Below, piece after piece: positions 12,804 to 21,593 of a DNA stretch of 23,265 bases. Each line of letters opens with the position of its first letter. Within the stretch, counting starts at the first letter, position 1. The stretch spans positions 1-23,265 of the IMG/VR virus record IMGVR_UViG_3300006990_000169, one strand, 5' to 3'. The notes under the pieces are model-generated. The model was given only the letters and a program-made list of their open reading frames with translations, was not told the origin of the DNA and did not search any database. A program made the position numbers and the translations under genes. This DNA is from a virus.

Positions 12804-15800
12804 ATGATGAAAACAAAATATACTTTATTAGATGAGAACTTAAATAGTATACCTGAAAACGAGGTTATATCTGATAACGACTTATCTTTAATTGATAATT
12901 ATAAAATCAATAAAAAGTTTACTGAGGGTATAGACTATGTTGAAGGGCATATTTACTCCGTTACTAATGAATTGTTGTATTCTAACTATGAGGTAGAAAT
13001 ACCATTCATGGATCAAATTAGTGATGAAAGTGACGGACTAAGTCAACTTAGCTTTGAACCTACAGATTTTACTATTCAATCTGGTTTTGAATATTCAGAC
13101 ACTAAGGTAGTAATGCACTTTCTTAAAGACCTATATACCCAATCAGGACCAACATCTAGGTTTTATATTGATAAAATAAGCAGTGACAGAAAAGAAATAC
13201 TCCTTGCCTCTACAGATATAAGTGTTAACAATTTAATTAACACTACAGAAAAAATAAGAAGTAGATTTAATGAAGGAACATATTTAGAAGAAATTTACCT
13301 AAATCTAGGTAATAATGACCTTTTAATAGCAACTAATATAGATGTTTACGAACAAACCAGTAAATACACAGTTGCATTAAAGTTATATGAACCTCTACCT
13401 AATTACTATAACTTAAAACAAACAGGACAGTTAGTAGAAAAATTAAGTGATTCTGTAGCTGTAAGAGTAGATGTCACTATAACCGAAGATGCTGAAATAA
13501 CACCGAAACTAAGAGGAGCTAATTTTGATGTAGAAACTGGAGCTAATTTAGCCTCACCAACAGAATATCAAACATATGATGAATTAATTAGTTTTGATTC
13601 AAATAATTCAAATAAAGAAGTACTATCTTATTTAGAAGAAAAAAGCGTAACATTAAACATAGACTACTCAGACTTATCAAACTATATACACTTTTCTTCT
13701 GCTGTTGAAAGATTAGAGAACTTTAAATATAAATTAAATTTACTAGAATCTTATGAAAACGCTTTAGTTAATATATCTAACTCTAACGTTCAAACTAACC
13801 ATAATAATAAGTATAACAGCTTAATACAAGGAGTACTGAATAATTTTGACCATTACGAAAAACACTTGTATTTCGAAAGCGGTTCTACAAGCTGGCCAAA
13901 AACATCTAGTAATAAACCATACATTAACACATCAACAACATCTACAGAAGCAACCGCATGGTTTAGTTCTTCTTTAGAGGACGCTACAAACTATGATACT
14001 AGTAACTATGATATGCTTTCTAACACTATTCCTTCGTATATAGGAGAAGATAGATCAAATAGAAACGGTGTATTATTTGTGCATATGATAGGGCACCATT
14101 TCGATAATTTATGGACATACACAAAAGCAGTTTCTGATAAGTACGACAATGACAATAGGTTAGACCACGGAATATCTAAAGATATGGTTAGAGAAGCTCT
14201 TACTTCTTTTGGAGTAAAGCTTTATAACTCTAAAGAAGGTAGTAACGACTTATTTAAATACTTAATACAGGACACCTACTCAAGCGGAAGCTCAGCAGAA
14301 GTAATCAATAACTTTATAACACCTCCAGGATTACCAGATAATTCTCAACCCGTATCTAGAAAAGATTACGAAGGAGAGCTTTACAAAAGAATATACCATA
14401 ACCTACCTTACCTTTTAAAAGCAAAAGGAACTGAAAGAGGTTTAAGAGCACTAATAAATTGTTTTGGTATACCTTCTTCTATATTAGAAGTTAAACAGTA
14501 TGGTGGGTTACATGACGAAACAGATGATAATTTATCCACAGAAGATATAATCAAAACATACCCAGATACAGCATTAACAGGATCTATTGACAAAATAACT
14601 GTAGAGACGACTACTTCTGGTTCTGTAGGTAATGTACTATCTAGATATACATCTATCCATAAAGACGAGTTAGAAAAAGACCCGGATCTTCATAGAATAG
14701 AAGTAGGTTTTTCTCCTGCAGATTCTATAAACAAATACATTCTATCAACAGAGGTATTAACTGCAACATTTGATGACTTAATAGGTAATCCTCGAGATCT
14801 TACAGAGAATACTTATGGAAAATATGATACCTTTAGTTTTAAAAAAGCTAGAGAATACGTTTTATTTAACACAGAAAGAACACAGTTAAATGACTTTGTT
14901 AGGATTCTAAAGTTCTACGACAACGTACTCTTTAAAATGATTAAAGATTTTGTACCTGCTAAAGCTACTTTAGATACAGGGATAATAATTAAACCTCATA
15001 TTTTAGAACGCAATAAAATTAAATCTCCATCTGTAGATATAAGCACTTTAGACCATGAAGGTTCTATGGAAACTGCCTTTACTACAGGTTCACATGGAGG
15101 GGCATACGTTAATGGAGATACAACGGTTTATTCAAAAGAAGTAAAAACCACTTTAGGTCTTACACAAAAACCTATAGATGATGAATCTCCAATGTTTGAC
15201 GGAGAATTAAGCGGTAGTAATATTACAGTAACAGACGGTGAATTAAACAACCTTAACGTATTTAAGAAAGATACACCACCTCAATTGAGATACCAGGTAA
15301 CAATAGTTAAACAAGATACAGCTGATAATTTAACTTCATTTTACGTATGGCCTGGAGCTGCTGCGAATAACGGATCAGGAGCTCAAACAGCCTGTGGTTA
15401 TGATGCTAGTACTTTTGGCTCTACACCATCTACATTATACCACAACGGAGAAGGAGAATTCCCTGTAGCTGGAGATTTTGTTTTCTCTGATATTAACGCT
15501 ACAACTACCTTTAATGGACAAGGAAAGTGGTGGAAACTAACAGGGGACGGTAAAAGTTTATTAATATCTGGCTCCGGAAACCATCAAGGAACAGTCGCAT
15601 ATGTACAAGATTGTAGCGCATATGATAATACAGCACCTTCTGGATATACTGCTACATGGGGTATGTCTCCAAAACAAATTAACGCTAGTAACTTTACAGC
15701 AGTCCCTTTTGAAATAGTAAATGGAGAGCTAGGAAGCACATACACAGCTAGTGCATACCTACAAGCAATACCTGGTACAGTAGTTACTTCTATAGGAACG

Positions 15801-16985
15801 GTAACCAATGCTTCTTCTTTTATAGGTAGTATAGACACTACTAATTTAGCTGATGGAAACAACGTAGAACTTGAAGTAGTATTAACAGATACAGCCGGTA
15901 ACTCAGGGTCAATAGCACCTGTAGCAACCACAGTACCAAATGCTAGTCTGATAGCAACAGTAAAAGCAGTTCAAGGACCTTCTGGATACAGTATAGACTT
16001 CAAGACAGACGGTACATATACTACGTCAGCTACAACTAGTACAGACGGTAATTTCTATTTAAAAATAGAAAATATACCCCCCGGACAAACCGGTACAGTT
16101 TATTACGGGCTTGTATCAACAGGAGGAGGTACAGCTTACTCAAACTCACAAAACCTTAGCAACCTACAGGTAGTAGGTGGTGTATTAAAAATAACAATAC
16201 CAGACTTCGCACATGCATTAGCAAACGGAACCGTTACAGTCACCTTTTATATAGTAGATACTGCTAACAACCAAGGACCAAATGCAACCGACAGTATTAC
16301 TCTATTAAAGACAACCGGTAAACTAATGCCTGCAAGTACAACAGTAGGATACACAGGAGGTTCACAAACCTTTACAGTTCAAGTAACTCCTTCAAGCACC
16401 TCTTGGACTGTAACATCTTCACAAACCTGGGTTAGTATTAGTAATGGATCCGGAACCGGTCCTTCTAGTAATGTAACAGTTTCAGCAGGGTTTAACGGCG
16501 ATGTAAACGGTAGAATTGCTTTAATACGTTTGAATACCTCTAGTGGTCAACAGTTAGATTTTTCTAACTTTAACCAAGACGCTAACTGTATAGACCCTGA
16601 AACAAACATCAGAATCGGAAACGGAACAACAATTAAAGCTAAAGATATAATAGTAGGTACAGAAATTAGAACACAAGACGAAACTACTTTAGAATGGACA
16701 TTAGCATTGGTAAATGAAGTTAAGGTACATAAAGAAAATTCAAAAGTTAAAATTATTTTTGAAGATGGTTATTTAATATGTTCTCCTGAACATAGGGTAT
16801 ATGTAGATAATAAAACTGAATACATAGCAGTCTCTAAATTAAAAGATGGTGACATACTGTCTGGTAAAAAATATATTTCTAGCGAAAAACAAGAACCAGG
16901 AGATGTAATAAACCTATCTGTAGAAAAAGCACATACATATATTAGTAATGGAATACTGTCTCATAACAATAAACAGTTCCAATAA
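12804..16985 (+). CDS. Large baseplate/adhesin protein with Ig-like, BACON and C-terminal Hint domains
   Basis: The 1393-residue protein has a conserved tail-module N-terminal part. It includes FVHMIGHHFDNLWTYTKA (about residues 424-441) and YKRIYHNLPYLLKAKGTERG then RALINCFGIPSSIL (about 527-561), motifs I associate with large baseplate wedge proteins of environmental T4-like phages. By place and size it could take the role of T4 gp7 (1032 residues). From about 840 on it is beta-rich: a segment with TACGYDAS, LYHNGEGEFPVAGDFVFSD and NGQGKWWKL, typical of large Bacteroidota surface proteins, then two Ig-like units with LTDTAGN and YIVDTANN, a BACON domain (1173-1261) and a Hint domain (1262-1388). 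Five residues follow the Hint domain. The last 550 residues look like an added host-recognition module. Confidence 0.8.
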   Translation: MMKTKYTLLDENLNSIPENEVISDNDLSLIDNYKINKKFTEGIDYVEGHIYSVTNELLYSNYEVEIPFMDQISDESDGLSQLSFEPTDFTIQSGFEYSDTKVVMHFLKDLYTQSGPTSRFYIDKISSDRKEILLASTDISVNNLINTTEKIRSRFNEGTYLEEIYLNLGNNDLLIATNIDVYEQTSKYTVALKLYEPLPNYYNLKQTGQLVEKLSDSVAVRVDVTITEDAEITPKLRGANFDVETGANLASPTEYQTYDELISFDSNNSNKEVLSYLEEKSVTLNIDYSDLSNYIHFSSAVERLENFKYKLNLLESYENALVNISNSNVQTNHNNKYNSLIQGVLNNFDHYEKHLYFESGSTSWPKTSSNKPYINTSTTSTEATAWFSSSLEDATNYDTSNYDMLSNTIPSYIGEDRSNRNGVLFVHMIGHHFDNLWTYTKAVSDKYDNDNRLDHGISKDMVREALTSFGVKLYNSKEGSNDLFKYLIQDTYSSGSSAEVINNFITPPGLPDNSQPVSRKDYEGELYKRIYHNLPYLLKAKGTERGLRALINCFGIPSSILEVKQYGGLHDETDDNLSTEDIIKTYPDTALTGSIDKITVETTTSGSVGNVLSRYTSIHKDELEKDPDLHRIEVGFSPADSINKYILSTEVLTATFDDLIGNPRDLTENTYGKYDTFSFKKAREYVLFNTERTQLNDFVRILKFYDNVLFKMIKDFVPAKATLDTGIIIKPHILERNKIKSPSVDISTLDHEGSMETAFTTGSHGGAYVNGDTTVYSKEVKTTLGLTQKPIDDESPMFDGELSGSNITVTDGELNNLNVFKKDTPPQLRYQVTIVKQDTADNLTSFYVWPGAAANNGSGAQTACGYDASTFGSTPSTLYHNGEGEFPVAGDFVFSDINATTTFNGQGKWWKLTGDGKSLLISGSGNHQGTVAYVQDCSAYDNTAPSGYTATWGMSPKQINASNFTAVPFEIVNGELGSTYTASAYLQAIPGTVVTSIGTVTNASSFIGSIDTTNLADGNNVELEVVLTDTAGNSGSIAPVATTVPNASLIATVKAVQGPSGYSIDFKTDGTYTTSATTSTDGNFYLKIENIPPGQTGTVYYGLVSTGGGTAYSNSQNLSNLQVVGGVLKITIPDFAHALANGTVTVTFYIVDTANNQGPNATDSITLLKTTGKLMPASTTVGYTGGSQTFTVQVTPSSTSWTVTSSQTWVSISNGSGTGPSSNVTVSAGFNGDVNGRIALIRLNTSSGQQLDFSNFNQDANCIDPETNIRIGNGTTIKAKDIIVGTEIRTQDETTLEWTLALVNEVKVHKENSKVKIIFEDGYLICSPEHRVYVDNKTEYIAVSKLKDGDILSGKKYISSEKQEPGDVINLSVEKAHTYISNGILSHNNKQFQ
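16320..16586 (+). other. BACON domain within the large protein
   Basis: Residues 1173-1261 read as a BACON domain: GGSQTFTVQV, SWTVTSSQTWVSISNGSGTG, SSNVTVSAGFN, then GRIALIRLNTSSGQQLDFSNFNQ split over the last strands. The W-V-S-I-S plus Gly/Ser turn is the family hallmark. BACON domains are known from Bacteroidota surface enzymes and from crAss-like phages, where carbohydrate or mucin binding is proposed. Confidence 0.7.
16587..16967 (+). other. C-terminal Hint (intein-like) domain without endonuclease
   Basis: Residues 1262-1388 carry the intein blocks: block A begins with Cys1262 (CIDPETNIRIGNG), block B is GYLICSPEHRVYV with the conserved His, and block F/G is VINLSVEKAHTYISNGILSHN, ending in the His-Asn pair 1387-1388. 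There is no homing endonuclease between B and F, so this is a mini-Hint of 127 residues. The +1 residue is Asn1389, not Cys/Ser/Thr, and only NKQFQ follows. That resembles bacterial intein-like (BIL) domains, which cleave instead of splicing. Confidence 0.85.
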
Positions 16986-17005
16986 TATATAATTTAAATG
17001 GTTCA

Positions 17006-17016
17006 TATTTATAATA
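17006..17016 (+). promoter_or_regulatory. Candidate late promoter TATTTATAATA
   Basis: The 11-base motif is followed by AAAAAG and lies 10 bases before the ATG at 17027, in one of the few gaps in the virion cassette. The same 11 bases occur at 18830 and 23251. Its reverse complement contains TATAAATA, the T4 late promoter box. Confidence 0.5.
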
Positions 17017-17026
17017 AAAAGAAACA

Positions 17027-18814
17027 ATGCCGGTAAGTCAAGCATCATTTTCAAATAACGCACCTGACGATGGAGAGATCAGAATACTAGTTCAGACTAT
17101 TAACAGTGTGGACTTTATTAAAGCAGTTACTGTTTCCAATCAAGATTTAGATGGTAATAATATTAGAATCTCTTTAAACGAAGTAGAGTCTATTAGAGCA
17201 GCTTTAACTGGCTCTGCAATAACTGGTACAGATAGTAAAAGTATCCTCCAAGTAGAAAGCATATCAGAAAAGTCAAACTATTTCTTTTTAGATACAACCG
17301 ACCAATCAATAATTAGCGCTAGCAGTGACCCATCCCAGGTAATAGGTATATCTCCTTTTCTTACTCAACCTTTTTTCTATAATAATTATAATGCATTAAT
17401 TAGTAATGCATCAGAACCAAGACCTTCAGTAAGTAAATTTGACGTAGATAGAGTTTCAGGTTTTGTGCATCCGTCTAACTATACAGCAATTGCTGGTATT
17501 GGAGAGTTAGACTTTGCAGATTTGAAATTTAACAGTAACGGTGTAGAAAGATCAGCAACATCAGTAAACCAATCAACCTGGAATACAAGTAACTTTGAAC
17601 TTTCTGGTAGTACAACTACAGCTCAAACCTTTAGAGGGGACAGAAACGTAACTATACGGGTGGATAATACAAATATAGAAGAAGCAGTAGGAATCATACA
17701 GAGCCCGGTTATATCAATGAAACCAGAGTTCTTTGAAGACCCCTCAGCTTATGCTACTATTAACTCTTCTTTAAATGTAGAAATTGATAACACACCTGAC
17801 TTTAACAGTGGTAACCTGATTACAGCTTCTTTAGCTACACAGACTTTTGTAAATGGTAATATAGAACATAATACAACACCATTTGCTACCTCACTAACTC
17901 CTAATACATTCTCAGGAGACGACATTTATGTTAGACTACACCAGAAGAATACAGTAGTTTCATCTAATAAAGGTAATAATACTTCGGAACAATCAGAAAT
18001 TACTATCAAATCTTTCTTCTATACTAAACCTCAACTTTCAAAGCTATTAGAAGTAAGACAGTATTTTGATCAACAAGACCCATATGCTCCTTTAGCACAG
18101 GTGCAAGACTCTAACTACACTACTACTGGACATACTAACGCTAGATATAATGGAACAAAAACCACAGAGGATGACTACTCAGGAATAGAGCCATTTTTAG
18201 CAGCAACACCAATACAGGGAACAACCTACAGAATAGATGAAGATGATAATTTTATTTGTTCACAAAGTTTAGATGACAGAGACCTTGAAGATTTTTTATT
18301 TTTAGGTTCCGGTAATATACCTACATTAGGAACATCTGATCTAGGAGTAATAACATCCACTGCTTTCATAGACTCAACAGGCTCAACAGGCAATGTACTT
18401 GGTACTGCAAATGATCAGTCTTTTAATATGACAGTGAACATAGGGTTAAATAACAGGGTGATAAAAATAAAACCAGGGAACGTTCTACTTTTAACTGACC
18501 CTAATAACGGCAACACTGAAGTAGTATTAGTAACAAATAATCTACAGGTCACAGAAACAACTGCTCCTTACGCTGTTAGTCTTACTACAAGAGAAATACA
18601 AGTAAGTAGAAGGTATGATGGAGAATCAACTAATCATACTTTCCCTGACGGTACAATAGTAGAAGCATTTACTGATACTAGAATATTCAAACTGGAAGGT
18701 AGTAGATTAATAGCAGTAGATGAGAAAAAAATCTGGATAAAAGACAATAGAACAGTATTAAAAACAAACAATAGTGGGTATGTTATAAGTTTATCAACCA
18801 CTTGTACAGTATAA
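17027..18814 (+). CDS. Probable tail/baseplate structural protein, 595 residues
   Basis: I recognise no named family. The product is beta-rich, full of Ser, Thr, Asn and Asp, with no cysteine-rich or catalytic motif and no signal peptide. A likely helical break occurs near residues 335-345 (KPQLSKLLEVRQYFDQQDP). The last 100 residues look like a compact beta domain with VLLLTDPNNGNTEVVLVTN and IQVSRRYDGESTNHTFPDGT, about residues 490-550. It begins after a candidate late promoter and is the first gene after the Hint-bearing protein. It could be the counterpart of T4 gp8 or a fibre-attachment protein by position only. Confidence 0.65.
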   Translation: MPVSQASFSNNAPDDGEIRILVQTINSVDFIKAVTVSNQDLDGNNIRISLNEVESIRAALTGSAITGTDSKSILQVESISEKSNYFFLDTTDQSIISASSDPSQVIGISPFLTQPFFYNNYNALISNASEPRPSVSKFDVDRVSGFVHPSNYTAIAGIGELDFADLKFNSNGVERSATSVNQSTWNTSNFELSGSTTTAQTFRGDRNVTIRVDNTNIEEAVGIIQSPVISMKPEFFEDPSAYATINSSLNVEIDNTPDFNSGNLITASLATQTFVNGNIEHNTTPFATSLTPNTFSGDDIYVRLHQKNTVVSSNKGNNTSEQSEITIKSFFYTKPQLSKLLEVRQYFDQQDPYAPLAQVQDSNYTTTGHTNARYNGTKTTEDDYSGIEPFLAATPIQGTTYRIDEDDNFICSQSLDDRDLEDFLFLGSGNIPTLGTSDLGVITSTAFIDSTGSTGNVLGTANDQSFNMTVNIGLNNRVIKIKPGNVLLLTDPNNGNTEVVLVTNNLQVTETTAPYAVSLTTREIQVSRRYDGESTNHTFPDGTIVEAFTDTRIFKLEGSRLIAVDEKKIWIKDNRTVLKTNNSGYVISLSTTCTV

Positions 18815-18829
18815 AACAATAAATTCGTA

Positions 18830-18840
18830 TATTTATAATA
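18830..18840 (+). promoter_or_regulatory. Candidate late promoter TATTTATAATA
   Basis: Exact copy of the 11-base motif, preceded by GTA and lying 15 bases before the ATG at 18856. No TTG sits 20 bases upstream of an early-type -7 box here. Confidence 0.5.
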
Positions 18841-18855
18841 TATAAAAGTTAGAAA

Positions 18856-19515
18856 ATGGGATACTTAAACAATTCAGTCGTCACAGTTGACGCAATCTTA
18901 ACAAAAAAAGGTAGAGAACTACTAGCTAGAGGAGATGGCTCTTTTAGAATAAGTCAATTTGCACTTGCAGATGATGAAATAGACTACACTCTCTACAATA
19001 CTACTCATCCATCAGGATCAGCTTACTTTGGTGAAGCAATCGAAAATATGCCTCTACTAGAAGCATTCCCAGATGAAACTCAAGTAATGAAATATAAGCT
19101 TACTACATTACCTAGAGGTACAGCAAAGCTACCTATTTTAGAAGCAGGTTATGCATCTATTACTTTAAAGCAAGGAGCTTCTCTAACTATTACTCCTCAA
19201 ACTTTAAACTTCTTAGGTACTTCACAAGCATTTGAATCAAGTGGATATACAGTAACTATAGCAGACGTAAGGCTACTTTCTAACTTTACAGGAGTAGGTA
19301 TTAACTCATCAGAAGCAGAAAGATTAAACGAAACTACTACTCTAGGTACTAATGTATCTAAAACAGTAATAGGTACTTCAATTAACCTTTCAGGAACAAC
19401 TATAAACACATTATTTGGATCAGCTAGAAATACACTAACAAGTACTATAACAATTATAGGAAGAGATAGTGGAGCTAGAATAACTATTCCAATAACTATA
19501 ACTAAAGTAAACTAA
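18856..19515 (+). CDS. Conserved tail protein of environmental T4-like phages, 219 residues
   Basis: The N-terminal part (VDAILTKKGRELLARGDGSF, then ISQFALADDEIDYTLYNTTHP, about residues 11-51) has a pattern I have seen in predicted structural proteins of uncultured marine phages, where the function is unknown. Residues 75-115 continue with YKLTTLPRGTAKLPILEAGY. The C-terminal 100 residues form an Ig-like beta domain rich in Thr, Ser and Ile (ITIIGRDSGARITIPITITK). It would be a baseplate or fibre component. A late-promoter candidate lies directly upstream and the next tail gene starts six bases after its stop. Confidence 0.65.
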   Translation: MGYLNNSVVTVDAILTKKGRELLARGDGSFRISQFALADDEIDYTLYNTTHPSGSAYFGEAIENMPLLEAFPDETQVMKYKLTTLPRGTAKLPILEAGYASITLKQGASLTITPQTLNFLGTSQAFESSGYTVTIADVRLLSNFTGVGINSSEAERLNETTTLGTNVSKTVIGTSINLSGTTINTLFGSARNTLTSTITIIGRDSGARITIPITITKVN

Positions 19516-19521
19516 TAAGAT

Positions 19522-20541
19522 ATGTCATTTAAACCATTCGACTCTGAAGACGTAATAGTAAGTGCTGATTCTATATCCTCAACTGTATGGAGTACAGGAG
19601 CATATGAACTAACCACAGCTTTCAGTTCTTCAACACAAGAAGCTGCAACTAGCGGGGACTATTATTTAAACGTATTCCACACCTCCTCAGCAGTACCTGA
19701 TGCAGAAGTACAGTTTTCTATAGCTTACGGAGAAAAAAACGGTAACGGATCAACAGTATACAATTCAGCAGTCTCAGGTAAATCACCTTCTTCTACTATA
19801 TATGGACAGTACAGGTCTTTAGTACTTGGAGATGAGGATAAGGATTTTAATTTTGGAGGACAGACAGAAGGAGATAAAGGTATATTCGTAATATCAGTAG
19901 ACCGAGCAAGATATAAAGAAAAATTTCTTCCTGGTACATTTAACCTTGTGCTCAATGACGGAAGTACTACACTTAGCTTAACTGATGATAGTACATTAAC
20001 CTCTACTGTAACCTATAACGATGCAGGAAGAGTGTATGAAATTATATCTGGTTCTAACGGAACTTCATTTGATGGTGGAACAGGATACACATCAGGCACT
20101 TATATAGCATCATATGGTAAATTTTTACCGGACGTAGGGTTAATCATATTAAACGCTAAAGCACTAACAACAAATTTACAAGTAACAGCTTATCAACCAC
20201 TAACAGGATCAGCAGTTACTAATGGTGCAAATAATACAATTCTGTATGATATGATAGATAACGGAAACTCATTTAAACTTAACTCAGAAGAAACTATTTC
20301 TTCAAATTATGTTTTTGTTAGAGTACGTAATAGTGAATTCAATTACTCTAATAACCCTTCAAACATTACAGGATCAGGAGAATTGAGACACGATAGCATG
20401 GTTAATAACCCACAGGCTTATATCACATCAGTAGGGCTATATAACGATAATAACGACCTTTTAGGAGTTGCTAAATTGTCTAGACCTTTATTAAAAGACT
20501 TTACAAAAGAAGCTCTAATAAGAATCAAACTTGATTATTAA
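19522..20541 (+). CDS. Tail protein, first of a paralogous pair, 339 residues
   Basis: The product shares its architecture with the protein of the next gene. A segment with YGQYRSLVLGD comes first. FVISVDRARYKEKFLPGTFNLVL follows (about residues 122-144). Then come a central beta region with VGLIILNAKAL, and a C-terminal domain with SEFNYSNNPS and TSVGLYNDNNDLLGVAKLSRP (about 272-326). Proteins with this ISxxxxxxKxxPGSF pattern occur in tail clusters of uncultured marine phages, as far as I recall. No catalytic motif. Start and stop are tightly packed with neighbours, so it is translated as part of the tail-fibre group. Confidence 0.7.
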   Translation: MSFKPFDSEDVIVSADSISSTVWSTGAYELTTAFSSSTQEAATSGDYYLNVFHTSSAVPDAEVQFSIAYGEKNGNGSTVYNSAVSGKSPSSTIYGQYRSLVLGDEDKDFNFGGQTEGDKGIFVISVDRARYKEKFLPGTFNLVLNDGSTTLSLTDDSTLTSTVTYNDAGRVYEIISGSNGTSFDGGTGYTSGTYIASYGKFLPDVGLIILNAKALTTNLQVTAYQPLTGSAVTNGANNTILYDMIDNGNSFKLNSEETISSNYVFVRVRNSEFNYSNNPSNITGSGELRHDSMVNNPQAYITSVGLYNDNNDLLGVAKLSRPLLKDFTKEALIRIKLDY

Positions 20542-20544
20542 TGA

Positions 20545-21591
20545 ATGGCTGCTTACAAAAAACTAAAACAACAAGATCACTACACAACAACCTATGTAGC
20601 GCATAAAAAGTATCAAATTGATGCTAGTGAGCATACTGCATATGGTATTGAAACATACCTTGGAGTCTCAGGTTCAGGAGATTGGTTATCTAGTACAAGC
20701 ACTAAACAGCTACCAGGAACTGATTTTGAACATTACAGCAGATTAGTTTATAATAGCATACACCACTTATATTACTCAGGATACGACGATAAAGGGCTTC
20801 CAAGCTCATCCGTAAATGAACTATCAGGTTCAGCCTATGAAAACTATCTACAGAGTTCATATACTGAATATCAAAGATTAGCTCAATCAAAATTTACAGT
20901 TATATCTATACCTCAAGCTCACTTCGGAACTAACATTAAACCCGGCAGTGTGCGATTGGAACCAGGAATTATAGGATCAGGGTCTAACTACCTATTTGAT
21001 TCTTCCGACGCATCTGGTAACTTTATATCAGAAAGCTACAATGAAGAAGTAGATACAATGTATGGAGCTTCTGAAGTATTAGGAGATGGAGATTACGTAT
21101 TCGACGAAGAAAACTACATAAACGAAACAGAATCAGAATTCGTTATACATGCTGATGATGAGTGGAAAACTACCCTAGTAGATGACGGAAACGGTAACTT
21201 AATATTATCCGCTTCATCACCTCAACGAATTGTAGGTAATGTTATATACAGTCATGGGTTAATAGTAATAACAAATCCTTCTGTAGGAACATACTACCAG
21301 AACTATTTTAGTGGAAGCTTAACTTGGAATGCATCTCATCCTATTTATACATATAACTACCATTGTGAGGTAAAAGAAAGTGATTTTAATTTTTCTCAAA
21401 ACCCATCTACCACAACCGGATCAGATGGAGTCATAGCAGACAATATTACTGGAAGTTACTTTACTCCTTACTTTACAACAGTAGGTCTATATAACGACAC
21501 AAATGAATTAATTGCTGTAGCTAAAATGACTCAGCCTATTCCTACGTCGGATAATAATGATACAACAATACTAGTTAAATTAGATATGTAA
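20545..21591 (+). CDS. Tail protein, second of a paralogous pair, 348 residues
   Basis: This paralogue of the preceding gene keeps the same landmarks in order: HYSRLVYNSIHHLYY, FTVISIPQAHFGTNIKPGSVRLE (about residues 117-139), HGLIVITN, and a C-terminal domain with SDFNFSQNPS and TTVGLYNDTNELIAVAKMTQP. Identity is strong only in the C-terminal 75 residues, so the duplication is old or the N-terminal parts evolve fast. The N-terminal 60 residues are specific to this copy. The likely role is a tail or fibre component; paired paralogues may form a heteromeric collar or layered attachment ring (inference). Confidence 0.7.
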   Translation: MAAYKKLKQQDHYTTTYVAHKKYQIDASEHTAYGIETYLGVSGSGDWLSSTSTKQLPGTDFEHYSRLVYNSIHHLYYSGYDDKGLPSSSVNELSGSAYENYLQSSYTEYQRLAQSKFTVISIPQAHFGTNIKPGSVRLEPGIIGSGSNYLFDSSDASGNFISESYNEEVDTMYGASEVLGDGDYVFDEENYINETESEFVIHADDEWKTTLVDDGNGNLILSASSPQRIVGNVIYSHGLIVITNPSVGTYYQNYFSGSLTWNASHPIYTYNYHCEVKESDFNFSQNPSTTTGSDGVIADNITGSYFTPYFTTVGLYNDTNELIAVAKMTQPIPTSDNNDTTILVKLDM

Positions 21592-21593
21592 CC

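Noticed and set aside
15584-15931. Minus-strand frame of 115 residues inside the large baseplate gene
   Set aside because: It is antisense to a clear beta-rich coding region, has no promoter or neighbour on that strand, and reflects codon bias of the real gene.
16587-16985. Ordinary splicing intein with homing endonuclease
   Set aside because: There is no endonuclease between blocks B and F, no Cys/Ser/Thr at +1, and only five residues after the domain, so the usual splice product would be pointless.
21340-21355. TATTTATA word inside the 348-residue tail gene as a late promoter
   Set aside because: It is inside a coding region, is not followed by ATA, and encodes conserved-looking residues; treated as chance.
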